From: Owenia fusiformis
Taxonomy: Eukaryota > Annelida > Polychaeta > Sabellida > Oweniidae
Length of the DNA stretch: 64,000 bases
Direction of reading: 5' to 3'
NCBI GenBank assembly: GCA_903813345.2
Contig: CAIIXF020000001.1
Span: forward strand, 37,481,366 to 37,545,365
Position 1 is the first letter of the stretch; each line of letters starts with the position of its first letter. Below are positions 35,501 to 50,500 of this stretch, one piece after another. The position numbers and the translations under genes were made by a program. A model generated the notes under the pieces. It searched no databases and was not told the origin of the DNA. It saw only the letters and a list, made by a program, of their open reading frames with translations.

Positions 35501-38500
35501 GATATCATTTTTATCGCCGAGTTGATATCTACGAGGCGATAAAATGATATCACGAGAAATTATGTGATATTGGGTTTATCCCATGATTACAATCACCTTG
35601 TGATGTTCTGATCCAATTTCCAGGACATTGGCAGACAATATAAACTAGAAATTAGAATATCAATTGAATATTTGAAACACTTTATTTTAACAATTAAAAG
35701 TAAGTAACATGATATATACTATATAGTTCGTCATAAATACCATTTTTTAATCGTTAGTTAGCAGCCTTTTAATCAAATTATATACACAATAGTAATTCAA
35801 TACACCAATGAAACTTAAAGCTCAGGAATAAATAAACGGACCTATTTTCTCAAAAGGGAATAAAATATCTGACCTAATTTCCAACAATATTGTGGCGCTA
35901 AATGCAAATGTGATATCACACGGATATGCGTGAGATAAACGATATCACACGCATATGAGTTTGATAAACGATTTTCTGGAAAATATCACACGGATTTCAA
36001 TAATATCAGAAATATCAATAGCTGTTATTGTACAGATAACACATTAATCGTGGGATAAATACAGAATATCACATCATTTTGAGTGATATCATTTTTATCA
36101 CCGAGTTGATATCAAATATCAACACGAGTGAGCGAAGCGAATGAGTGTTGATATTTGCTATCCACGAGGCTATAAAATGATATCACGAGAAATTATGTGA
36201 TATTGGGTTTATCCCGTGATTACAATCACCTTGTGATGTTCTGATCCAATATCCAGGACATTGACAGACAATATAAACTAGAAATTAGAATATCTGTACA
36301 TGATCCAGTTCGTCATAAATACCATTTTTTAATCATTATTTAGCAGCCTTCTAATCAAATTATATACACAATCGTAATTCAATACACCAATGAAACTTAA
36401 AGAGAATAAATTAACGGACCTATTTTCTCAAAAGAGAATAAATTATCTGACCTAATTTCCAACAATATTGTGGCGCGAAATGCAAATGTGATACCACACG
36501 GATATGCGTGAGATAAACGATATCACACGCATATGAGTTTGATAAACGATTTTCTGGAAAATATCACACGGATTTCAATAATATCAGAAATATCAGTAGC
36601 TGTTATTGTACAGATAACACATTAATCGTGGGATAAATATATTTATTATATCACTATCTAGCTAGCGACAGTATGATTGGTCAAAACCGGGTCACATGTC
36701 GTGGGATATCTGGCGATATTCAATGGCAATGCTAATCAGATAAGACAACCGTGAGATATCTAGCGATATCCCACGCTCCCGGGAATTTTCAAAGAATTTG
36801 TTTTCGTATAGTGTAAATAATTTAGTTCAGTTTAAGTCAAAATGGCAGACGAACCGAGTAGATTCGTAAAAATAGCTGAAGACTAATGACTTAATAATAT
36901 TAGGGTTGTTTAGCTAGACAGTGATATAATAAAACAAATATTCCACTCTATTTTCGGTGAATACCTGTAGCACTTTCACAAGGTGATATTCCACTTGCCC
37001 TTTCGGGCTTCGTGGAATATCACTTGTGAAAGATGTACAGGTATTCACCTCAATAGAGTGAAATATTTGTTCATTATCCCACGATTAATGTGTGATATTT
37101 TCCTGAAAATCGTTTATCAAACTCATATGCGTATGATATAGTTTATCTCACGCATATCCGTGTGATATCACATTTGCATTTCGCGCCACAATATTGTTGG
37201 AAATTAGGTCAGATAATTTATTCTCTTTTGAGAAAATAGGTCCATTAATTTATTCTCCTTAAGTTTCATTGGTGTATTGAATTACGATTGTGTATATAAT
37301 TTGATTAGAAGGCTGCTAACTTACGATTAAAAAATGGTATTTATGACGAACTATATCATGTTATTTACTTTTAATTGTTAAAATAAAGTGTTTCAAATAT
37401 TCAATTGATATTCTAATTTCTAGTTTATATTGTCTGCCAATGTCCTGGAAATTGGATCAGAACATCACAAGGTGATTGTAATCATGGGATAAACCCAATA
37501 TCACATAATTTCTCGTGATATCATTTTATCGCCTCGTAGATATCAAATATCAACACTCATTCGCTTCGCTCACTCGTGTTGATATTTGCTATCAACTCGG
37601 CGATAAAAATGATATCACTCAAAATGATGTGATATTCTGTATATATTATTTTCAAAATAATATCAAAATTGTGTTTCAGGGCAATCATGATTCAAATATA
37701 CTTAAAAAATGTAGAAGTGTATAATCACACGTTTAATTAATCATTTAACAAACTTAGAGATTTATTCATTTTAAAGATTCAACATCTACATTATATTACA
37801 TTATTTGATTATTTTTAAAATCCGCTCACTTGGTTTAGTGTTAAGCATCGTGTTTAAAATGTTAATAAGAAAACAGAGAATATTGATACTCACATATCGT
37901 CGCGGTGACAATCAATACAGTATGTCATACTTTGACACCGACATTTATCTCTGTTTAACCTTGACATTCGTCCTTTTGCTTTACCACATAGTATACAACT
38001 ATTGGCATCTGTCACCAAACGATGTGGCTGTAAAATACAATATACCCGTTTGTTTGAGTATTTTCGAGCACGTCACATGGGCAGACAATTAATGAGACTT
38101 AAAATATTCTGCCTTAAAACTTCAAATCATTTCGACATCAGGATATTAAAACATAGTAATTGGCCATTTAGTTCAATCTTAATAACAGATTTTTTATGAA
38201 AAGTTACGAATTCACAATGAAGCAACGGTGTATCTTTCGGAATTAATATTCTATAATGAAGTGTATTTTTAAAATTTAGATCTTAAATAAAATAGGATTA
38301 GCGTCAGAATGAAATGGATTACATACGCTATTATGATTTAATAAATGAGAAATATAGGAACAGTATATCCTCTTTTATGATCAACATTGTGATCAATCGT
38401 GCTGAGTTTTGGCTCATATGGACAAACATCATTTCATCCGAATATTATAGTAATACTAACTGGCCATTTAATTCAATTTTTTATAATGTTTTTTCTGAAA

Positions 38501-41500
38501 GGTTACGAATTCACATATCTTTTGGAATCAATATTTTATAATGAAGTGTATTTTCGAAATTTAAATCTTAAATAAAATAAGATTAGTGTCAGAATGAACG
38601 AGATTACATATAACAATTAAACAAAGGAATGAAGGAAGTTTTACTCTTTTATGATCAATATGTGATCTTGCTGAGTCTTGGCCCATATGGACAAACTAGT
38701 GATAAAAACAAATGCTAAGTTAAACTTAATTGACATTAAAAGTTAATCTTGCAGCAGAATTTGAAAGACATATATGTTATTGCAAACAATTTTAGACGGT
38801 TATATCTTGGATTATAACCCTCAGGCTGACCACGATAGATAGGCATATTTTTAAGATCCATTCATTATCCGAAGGAAATGTATGATAATTAAGTCAATTA
38901 TATATAATCCGGCAGATGTGTATATCTACAATAAATGTATTCTTTTAGCATCTATAAGAGAAAGCGTGGCCGAGACTTTTGCCAGTGATGTGAACCAACT
39001 TTCATCATTTCCAGTATTTTTGCAGTGGCCCAAATTGGCATTCTTATTTCGTTTAGGGTAAATGACAAAAACCCGGGTAAGGCGTTTTACAAAAACCGAT
39101 CGGTTTTACACGACACTCCAAAAGCGCCTAACGATATAAGGCGTTTTTCAAAGACTAGGGTTCTAGAAGTTTTGAAAAAGCGCTTTTGTAAAGCGGCAAT
39201 CGTAATCACAACTATTTTTCAAACGGGTTAAAGGCGCGCATGGTGTAATTCCAGCAAACCTTTTTTACTTAATATAATTGTTCAAGGATTTTTTCCATTC
39301 ATATACCTATTTGTCATCTTCAATTGCTAATTCATATGAATTTTTTATTGTTACAGGGGGCACCATACACCTTTCAGTGGTGTCTCGCTCCCTTCATCAA
39401 TTTTGTATTGTTGTATGCATATATATTTAATAAATTGAAATTGAATTTAATAAATTGAAATTGAACTGAATTAGGTATTGCGTGCGGTGCATCTGCATGA
39501 ACCCCACTTGAGAAATCCTGGCTACAGGCCTGGCTAATCAAACTTATAATTTCAAGACACATCTAAAACAGGTAAAACTATGTTAACTTACCTCAGCACT
39601 TACTACTACGGAGTCTAACTTATATTATGCATACTTCACTAAACTTTACAGGGGTCGAAGCTCACAATTTGTACCTGGTAGCTATTTCGCTACTTGCCAA
39701 AAAACTTTTGGGCCCCTAAAACCCAAAAGTGGGCCTAAATTTTGAAATTTTAAGGCCTTATTTAAGAGACTAATATTTCTTTACTTTAAGAATATATTTT
39801 TATTGCATCGAGTACACCAGTCCTAGTCACGTTACAGTAGAATGTAAATGTCATCCATGTGTCATGAACTCCTCTTTTGAAACTATTCTTCAACAATTCC
39901 TAGGTGTATGGTGTCCTATAATTTAGTTATTGCATTGAGGTCCTGATTGCCAGTGATGATACCATAAGGACGTAGATGATATGTAAAAAAGTCTAAATGA
40001 TACATCATTCTGGGTTTAACGTAATGGAATGAAATTGAATAGTCGCTGATGTTTCCGGGACCCTGGAATGAAATAATTCATATTAATCATTAATATACAA
40101 AACAAAAACACATTTGAAACATGGTTATAAGGTTGAATAGCCAAATAGATGTAATGTATTCTCATCCTAAATAACACCAACATTATGATCCATTATATGC
40201 ACTACAACTAATACAATAATCAGACTGACTGATATAACACTTCCTTTCTTCAATAAAATGGGCTTGAGAAAATTGTCCATGTAGAAAAGGAACAAGTAGT
40301 TTGTCAAATAATAATTATAATCATTCTTACATACGTAGCCCCATTGGCATCATACTTATGGTACCAATCAGGATATCTTCCCTCAAGATGGGCAGAAATA
40401 TCAAAACAATGGAATCGACTTCGTCCCATAGCGTCCCTCGAATCTCCCACAGCAACCCCTAGGTATTCCATGCACTTCCCCATCTCAACGTCCTCTGCCC
40501 CTCCATCCTTACGACAGTGTTCAGGATCTTGTAATCCCTTCTCAGCTAATCGTCTCAAGGCCTCATGAGATAAAACATAACCGCCGCCACCACTCATATA
40601 TCCCTGTTTTACGTTTGCTTTGAACTTATGTCCAAAGTATATGGGATCCGTTCGTTTATAACTTAATAGCAAATATCGCAGATTTTCCACAATGACGAAC
40701 GTATCATCGTCTGCTTTAAGGAACCAATCAGCTTGATCTTTGTAGTTATCCCAGCAATATTTAAATGCATTCATTGTCTTAGCAGTAAGATGATCCCGAC
40801 CTTCAGTTGTGTTAATGCCCACTGTAGGGAAATCTTTATTTGTCTCTGAACTTATGAAGATAATGATATTGCAACGTTTAGCCCAGGTGGCACGGACATG
40901 TTGAGCTTTAGTTTTCAAGTTTTTTGGAGAGGTCATGACCCAACAGAGTACCCGCACTGTTTTATAAAGGGTGTCTGCTGAACTAGTATTATCTGAAACA
41001 AACGCAGATGCATATACAATCGGACAAGATGTAAAATAAGACTCGTCCACCTGCTACAGCGAAAACCCCAATAGATGGTACTTAGTGTAATATACCATTG
41101 GAAAGGTCATTCAAAACTGGATTTGACCTCAGCGATACGTCAAAAAGTGTAAATACGCTAAATTGTGTCATACGTGAAAAAGATTTAAGTACCAGACTCT
41201 TTATGTGTGCTTTGTCTGAGTGTGTACATCACACGTGGATTATAATCTAGTATTAAACCCCGACCTAAACGGTCTTGGTTTAAGAATTCATCTGTGATAT
41301 TTTAACAAGGCATTGAGTAAAACAATATATTTTTAAACTAGCACTGAATAGGATTATATTGCAAATCTCATTGATATATTTCGAGCACCAGCTACCCTTT
41401 TGTAAAATACATACCAGTGTTGGAGAAAGTATGACATATAACCAATGGCTAGTTATGATCTGATTCTATGATATATAATATGTATATCTTATATAACTAT

Positions 41501-44500
41501 GATATATCTTATAAAAACTTTACATTTACAGTTGTTCTCGGTTCAATGGCATGTACTATCTCAAGTTACTCAATATTCAAAATACGGTACGAGCCTTCAA
41601 GTACCATCATTTGATCAAGACTTGAGTGTATACAAATTATAGACTGTGATCTGTTAACAATGATGGTTGAGTAGTAGAGGCCGATCCCACGCTGCATAAG
41701 AATACGAGGCTTTTCCAAACAGAACAGAGGAAAATTAGTGAGAAATTCAAGAATCCAATTCTATAATGATTTACATTACCTCGATGATTATGCCCATCCT
41801 CATATCCTAACGTTTTGTCTTGTCTTTTGATGGAATCAACTCCTCTGTAAAATTGTGTTTGTGAGCGTGTTGCTTGATATTCCGAGCTGTTGCCAAATAA
41901 AAGTGTAATGCGAACGGATTCCTTATCCATATGCAATGTTACAATATTATTCACAAAACTGTGAATGAAAAATCCCAACATAAGCCCTACGATCAGAAAC
42001 AAGAATCGATGACGGTGCTTGATCATCTTAAACAACAGTTAATTTAATCGTAAATACGCAGCTAGCATGACGGGATCGAACCGTTTGTGTCAACCTCCAA
42101 GAACACTGTACTTCGTCTCTGAATGTGGGTACAGCTACCATTACATAAGTGTGTATGAACAGGATCGGGTTAAGCCGACAACACACATTTAAAATAGCAG
42201 TACAAACATTCGAGTATTATTCAAAATGATTGCCTGTTCGCGCTTTTAAGCTGTTTAATTGGGATTAAATTTAAGAGGGAATAAATACAATATCTAAACT
42301 GATCAAATCTCGTTGTTTGTTCATCCCAGATGTGAATTGCATTGAACATTTATTTTAATTAATTACCTACTTTGATCTAACGACGTTTGCGATGTAATCA
42401 GTGGCGCCCGAGGTGTGGAAAAGGATGAATATAAAATCTGTTATCCCATGGTTGCAATGATATAGATCGAATATCACATGAAGATATATTTGATATGTGA
42501 ATCAAGATATCATATTTTAGCAAAACATTCTCAAACCATCAAATATCACTTTTTTCACGTCTTAGAAGTGATATTCAATGGATTGAAAGTGATATTCGAT
42601 GGTTACGTATTTTTCAAAAATATTTTTTTATTACATTTTTAATTATTTTAAATTATTTTTCTATTTTTCACAATTTTTGAGAACTTGTAGATGATTTTGA
42701 AAAAATTGGTCAATTTGTAGATGCATGTTGAGAAGACATTTTTTACCTTTTTTTAAAACTTTTTTTACCTTTAAAAAGGTCATTGAAGGTCAAACCTAAA
42801 GTCAGATTTGACATTCTTAATTAGAACTTGAAGATGAAGCAAGTTGAGAAAGACCTTTTTGAAATTGGGAAGGTCATTGAAGGTGAAATCTCAATTTAAT
42901 GTCATATTTCAACATCTGAGAACTTATATGATTTTGAAAAAAATCGGTCAATTTGAAGCAAGTTAAAAAAAAGTATTGTTAAGTAATTGAAAGTTGTAAG
43001 ATTTGTTACAGACGCCGATCGCCAACCGCCAACCACCAACCGCCGATCACCGTCACAAGGTCCTGGTCCTTTGGCAAAGCATTAGCAAATATTAAGTAGA
43101 CCAAAGCTATAAGCATATTTTCAAAATCATGCAGTTTTTCAGCATTCTGAGCACTTTCGCATGAATTTTTGCCAAAAATGTCAGCTCCGCTTGGCAAAAG
43201 CTGCGCCCTTGGTAAAACCGCTCCCCCGGTAAATCCTGGCTACGGGCCTGCATTCTGTACAAAAGCCACAGTGGCGGGCCGAACAGAACATTTCAGCCCA
43301 GTGATGTTCCCCGGGAAATGGGATATCGTTCAGTTCGTATTATTGTCATTCAATGGGAGTCAGTTTTTCTTTACCCTTTGCATTCGTTTGACTTCACTTC
43401 TTAAAAGAGAGCTTCGTCTTCACTCTTTCAAACTAAAATAAACCTGTGAACTCACCGCGCCAATCAGTGTTCGTCGGCCAAATTTGACCGACGTTCTATA
43501 TATGGTCAGTCCTTCTGACGTCGTCGTTGAGCCCGGAATTGACCAATGACACGCGCATATTTAATTAGAACGCATTTGGAGTATGTTTCTTCAAGCTCGC
43601 TGATTGGTGGAAGAAAGGTCAGCGCGTACATAAGTGATTTATTACCCAAACTGTCACCGGTGCCCGTCGTGGGGGTGGGGCTACTAAACTGTAATATAGT
43701 CTCTACTAGGCAGAGTGTAGTTTAACTAGACTCTGCACGCAGGGTAGTTTTTCTTATTTCAGTCCTGACAATTTATTTTATAATTCATATTCAAAAAAAA
43801 TATGAATTATAAAATAAATTGTCATGCTCCATGCAGTGGTTACGTCAATTGTGGTTAACCTTTACGTCTTTTAAGAGTTAAAAGCTATTAGTGGAAACGG
43901 CATCAGCGTATCGCAAATCAATATAAAATCAAAACATGTAATTTTTATTATTTCATCACGTTAAACCTATTTAATGTCACAATATGCTTACTTGATATAT
44001 TTACACATGCTTTCATCATGTCCGCTATGGGGGATTGACGACGGGTATCAGATATTATTGCAGTTCATATTTGTAACATGGCTTATACAAGAATAACTAC
44101 GTAATTTATAATCCAGACCACATACAGTATACATTAGGCCCCTCCCTAAACGTTGACATCTTCTCTTTGTTTGCAATTTTAAAGTGTTAAATAAAAGTAT
44201 TTTTCTACACTTAGCTTGGTGAATACTGTAGAATACTGAGTTCCTAAACTGCATTACATATTAGTGATAAAAAATAGAAACCTACTGTGGATGCCTTTTT
44301 GAATTTACGATTTCAAATGGAAATCACACCAATCTTATTCAAAACTGTCATTATGTCATTTTCTTTCCTGTTACGTTTACGGCTTATGTATGTACATGTA
44401 TGTTAAGATTATACAAGATATATGATAAAATGCTTGAAAAGGTATTATGATAAAATGATATCTACAAGGTTTTGATCTTACCTTCAAATGAATTTGATAT

Positions 44501-47500
44501 ATATCATATACTAGTATAGATGCCACTGCAATGACTTCTGCCGATCCCGTAGAGATGACAGCAAAAATGATAATGACGATGATTAGGAACTCTCCGAGCT
44601 TCCCGAACAGCCTCTGGGCAACTATAACAGGCACGAGACCTAAATAGAAGTTCAACAAAGATGAGTCAATGTGGAATCCAAAGGGTATTGCCAGGTGTGA
44701 GAGAGGCGAGGCCAGAATAAAATAAAACAAAATGAAATAGTGCCACTGGGAATAAACCCATATTTAATCCATACTAGGAAATAAACTTTACTATCCCATG
44801 ATAGTATTCATTACTCTATTCATAGAATCATTAGTTCAAAATCTATAATTTTTGTCTCTAGCAAAACCAGACTTTATATTTAGTTTACAAAATATGACTC
44901 AACTTAATGACATTTTAGAAATATAAACATTTTATTGTAATGTGGCGAATTTTACAATCCGATATTATTGTAACCTTACTTTTTCAAAGCTGAACACCCA
45001 TATATATGATCAAAGTTAATTATTAAACAATAAAGCCAATTGCAATCTTGTCACAGTATAACATCAACATTCGAATTCGCTTGTTCAAACAAAATTCGCT
45101 TGTTGTAAAGATTTCTATGACGTTGACTGTCTTTGTCAGAGCATGATATGAAATTACAATGTGCCTATATATAGGCGTTCATAGCTGTAATAAATACTTC
45201 TTACGTTTCAAAGTCAATATTTTCAATAATTTTGTTTGGAAAATATCGTTTCTCACATATCATTAAAGCACGCTATATCGACATAACTGAATGAAATAGA
45301 AAGGTTTGTTGGCAGAAATTATATGTTATATATGTTATATCCACGCTGTGTTTTCTATTCAAAGTAAGTTGTCTACCTAATGGTTGTCATAAAAGAGTGT
45401 TGCTGTGAACAACTGAATTATATTTAAACTAATTTATACCAAGGGAAAGATCAATACCCGGTGATTTCAGCGGGAAGTGGCGTTTCGTTCAGTGGATGAG
45501 CTGCGCGCGCACGCATAAATGTGATTATCCAATATAATTAGGGGAGGGCTATTTGAAATAGTTTTTGGTCTCAGGCGCGACCCAGGGCTGTTGTCTTAAG
45601 GACATTTCGTTGAAAATGAGCCATTCGGCTGATAATTGGTAAGAGTTTGCGATCTTACAATGTATAACTGTTACTCAGACACATATTTTGACACGATGTT
45701 GGAAATAAGCTTTGAACCGAGAGATATTCACGATTGATATGCACATTTTTGATTGTGCCATTGCTTTTCCATTGCACAATCCATGTATTGATAGAAGAAA
45801 CATTAATAATGCAGATTGGTTTACCTTCAATACATGGCAGACACTACATATCGGTCTATTAATACCAGTTTGTGCCTAAATAGTTTTATATTTCCATCCA
45901 CGGCCTAGAGCCTGGGTGTGTTTGTCTCTTATGTGTATGCTTGTGCATGGACTTCTAATCACTAGCAGAATTTAACATGATGCAAACTCGACATTATAAC
46001 TCATGCTGTAACATTTTGACTTCGCTGGAAAACAATAGGAATTATTTTTCTTGCCAATCAATCATGAATCACAATCAAAATTTCAGAATGATCAATCAGG
46101 CAATGGTCCAAATCAAGTTATAACATTATATGATATTCAGCAAGAAGTCCGGTAGAAATACAGAATATTCAAACATCAAAGCTGAAAGTTAAAAGCTAAT
46201 CTGTCAATTTTCTGTCTGCAAAAGAGCGTTTACATTTGACACAATAACAGACTGAGGCTTTGAAATCTAGGATTCCCCAAGAAAATATGACGTCATACTA
46301 ATTAGCATAAGGATTTCCCTATTGGTCTGGGTCGAGCCTTGTTCGAAAACACAATCCATAAATACATGCTAATTTCTAAGGAGATAGGAAGTGTATAACG
46401 TGTTTATCGATTTTGTTTAAAGATTTAATCAATTATCAAATTGTTTAAGTGGATAAAGTGGTCACACTTGCTTCAATTCATAGCGAAATCGACGGATAGA
46501 AACTGACCGAATTCCCGATATCCTACCCCGTATTCCTGTAGGCTATAAGCACAGTGACCTACAGAGGGCGCTATCACAAACAAGTACTGCACAAACCGAT
46601 AAATTCCCGGGTATTGTAACGCCCTTGATTTATACCCCATCCCTTACTTAAAAATGAATACATAGTGCAAATGTGATCAGGTGCAGCAATATCGGTCCCA
46701 CTTATTTCACTTATTCCACTCTATCCTAGATGGATTAACTTTGTGAAGTGATATCCACAAACCTTATTTTCTAGCCGAGTAACGATATCGGGCCTTATCA
46801 AGAATGCTATCGCAATCAAATGATGACATTTCAATATAAAACAAATTAATACAAGATTCAAACACGTTAAATTAAATACAACTCTCACCTTCATTAACTT
46901 GGTCAGCACACAATAAGCTCTCCCCCGCATGGGTTTCCATGGCGATGTAACTAAGGCCCATTGTTGTGGCAAATACGAATGGAATTGCAAACCAAACTAA
47001 TCCTCCTATGAGAAATCCCCAAACACCTTGTTTAGGCTTTGCTGCTACGCCACTTTGCCAAAAGCTTTGGTCAACAAATACTGCTCCAAAGTTCCCTGGT
47101 AAAGTTGTTAAATAAAACAAAAAACTTTCTTTAATTCCATATCATGATTAAGTTGAATTTATTCATATAATTCTAGGCCACCATTCTTGATCACATATAT
47201 CTGAAGGCTGAAAACGAGGTGGAAGGAATGTAATCTTTACGTCGAGAGGAGGTTTAATGTTAGCTGCGTCGTCAATATAGAATGAAGTACACAATTTATT
47301 TCACAATTCCCTTAATATTAAGTATTTATATAAGTGGTAATAAAATGGTAGCCCGAATCCTTCATTAATTAGCTCCTTAGAACACAGAGCAACACCTCAG
47401 ACGTTTTAACTGCAATGCTAGTGTTGTTACGCTACAAAACAAAATTTAACAAAATGAAACTGTCAATCTCCTAAATATTATTTTGAAATAACGGCAAAAT

Positions 47501-50500
47501 GTTATTAATTTGCTGCAAAATACAATACACAAACTAAGGTTTGAGAAAATCAAAAATATAGTTTCACTTCTGCACGTATTTCAGGAACAGTAAAAATCGT
47601 TTCGATTGATTTAGATTTAAAAAATCATTCCTTACAAATACAAGAAATTGTTTGAAATGTAGGACAGACAAAAGTAAAAAAAATATGCACTCGTTTCGCA
47701 TTTGCACGAATTTCAGTAACAATGAGAATTTGTTTTAATTGATTAGAAGTCAAAAATACATTCTTGAAAGAGCACTGCAAACTTATTCATAATACAAATA
47801 AAAGAACTTTGAAAGTCGCGCACCACCATTTCCTAGCTCCAGAACATATTTCTCCACTCGCGCACAGAAATCCGTACTAGCGAACCACCACGCATGTACA
47901 AGTGGTTCGCGAGCTAGGATCTCTGTGTGCGAGTAGAGAAATATGTTCGGGAGCTAGAAAATGGTGGTGCGCGACTAACGATTTCACGTTCGCGCGGTGT
48001 GAGAATCGTGGTTCGAATGCAAGGAACGTGGTTCGCGAGGTCAGAAGTGATGTTCGCATTGGTGGAAGTCTAGAAAGCCTATAGGTGTTTGCCTTTGAAT
48101 ACATTAACGTTTCAACTACGTAATGTACGTGTGCATGCTGATTTGATTGTAATCTTACCAATTATATTAATGATACCAAACATAAAACCTTTACTCGACA
48201 CCATAGTCAAATAACTGTTGTCCAGATTTTCAGGAGGTCCTATTTTGCAGGATAATAGTCTATGTAGTGACGCTATAGAGCCTATTAATGAAAAAGATAT
48301 GAGTTAAAAGTTTAATACATTCTATGCGATTATTTCTTAGTGCAAATAATTGTTAAAATGGCAACCCTGTATTTTCCTCATATCTTTGTCATGTGAGGAA
48401 ATAACTCCCTGATATTTTACACATCTGCACACATTGTTTATGACCCAACTGCAATCCTGAGTAGGTATGGCCTGAATGACAATTATTTTTGAGGTCTGCA
48501 ATCATTTTTGTACACTTTATCTTTGGCATATCCCATAGGTAGAAGTCAGGTATGAACATTTTAGACGGCGGGTGGAGGTTTGCCCGCAGCGCAATATTGT
48601 CCTTTGGAGCATAATATTTAAGGTGCTGTAACATTGTAACTATCAATCCGATGGTCATGAAATATTGTAGGCTGGTAGGAAATTGAATGATGTCCACATG
48701 ATGTACCAAATATCAGGAAGTACTTTTCTAAAATGACAAAGGCATGAAGAAAATAGCAGCAAGGTTGTCGTTTTATTTGACCACCCTGTACTTGTATTAT
48801 CGAATAGCTGTACTAGCGCATTTCAGATTTCATAGAAGAAACAATCAACCATTCAGACTTACCTAATGGGTTATCGGGGTGAGGGTCTGGATTGTTGTAA
48901 ACTCTACTCATAAAAAGTAACATTACTACAAAAGTAACGACATTGTTGAAATAGGAGATATAAAACGTAGCACCGAGACCGCCAATGAACGTATTGATAC
49001 AAATGACTGAAGTCATCATGGTAACTGCAAACGGAACACTAATTTCTTTGACGAGCGTTGTTAACACAACAGCACCTCCTAAACAAAAAATACATTATCT
49101 GATTTATAGTTGCCATTAAATATGATCGTACTACTTTATTCATTAGAAGATTACCGATGAACAGGACATTGAAACCTAGCGCCAATGAACTAATGAGAGC
49201 TCACTGCGTGTATTGCTCAGTATTCCAATTAGAGATCCCTTACCATGTTTAAACGTAAACCATGATACCATGGTTTACCATGGTGTATCATGATCGGCAA
49301 TGAAATTACCATCAACTCTGACCATGGTGGCAATATTGTTTTTTGGTCATGGTATACCATGGTATATATAGGTTATTTACTGGGAGGGATTGAAAAGGGT
49401 TTTATTCCGAGAGACAATATGATATTGACCAAAGGGTAATATGATATTGACCGAGGGAGCGCAGCGACCGAGTGTCAATATCATATAGCCCAAGGTCAAT
49501 ATCATATTTTCCGAGGAATAAAACCCATATTCAATCCCGACCAGAAATAACCTATTTATTCCATAATACACCCCTCTAAAATGCTACATTTGGAAAATGC
49601 AGATAACTGGGAAAAAATAACCGGGAAACCGAAAATAGGTTAATATGCTCCAATACGATTTTTCCCGGGGACAATACGATTTTTCATGTAATACGCTCCA
49701 ATACGATTTTTTCCCAGGGACAATACGATTTTTTCATGTAATACGATTCAATACGATTTTTATTCCTTCATATTTCCCTGGGAAAACAGTAGTATTATGG
49801 AATAAATCATGTTATTTCATGTTCAAAGTTAACCATCAAATACCATGGTATTATCATGGTATTTCATTGCCATGTTCCTGACCATCATTTACCATGGTAT
49901 CACAATGGTATATCATGGTTGATTGCATTTCATGGCATTTCATTGTAAGATGTGACAATCAAATACCATGGTATTTCAATGCCATGTTCCTGACCATAAT
50001 TTACCATGGAATATCATGGTTGATGGCATTTCATTATAAGATATGACAATCAAATACCATGGTCATACCATGGTATTTCATTGCCATGTTCCTGACCATC
50101 ATTTACCATGGTATTACCATTGTATATCATGGTTGATGGTATTTCATTGTATGATATGACAATCAAATGCCATGGTCATACCATGATATTTATTTTATTG
50201 TACCTGACCATCATTTACCAGGGTATAACCATGGAATATCATGGTTGATGACATTTCATGGCATTTCATTGTACCGTGTGACAATCAATTACCATGGTCA
50301 TACCATGTCATTTCATTGCCAAAATCATAACTCTCATTTATCATGGTTTTCTCATTGCATTTCATGGTTGGTGGTATTTCATGGCATTTTATTGTCAAAC
50401 CTGACCATCAAATACTATGGTCATACCGTGGTATTTCATTGCCATAATCATAACTCATAATCATTTATCATGGCATATCATTTCAATCCGTGGTTGATTG

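Noticed and set aside
43006-43441. Opposing open frames near the CCAACCGCC repeat
   Set aside because: Low-complexity and repeat sequence with no domain. They share the GGCTACGGGCCTG repeat with 39.5 kb.
44048-44254. Cys-containing minus-strand frame considered as the missing DUR3-like exon
   Set aside because: The CxxC/CxC pattern is absent. The true exon was found at 37894-38027 with exact phase agreement.
47877-48161. 94-codon minus-strand frame over the CpG-rich palindrome
   Set aside because: Both strands are open across the palindrome, and the peptide is a by-product of the inverted repeat.
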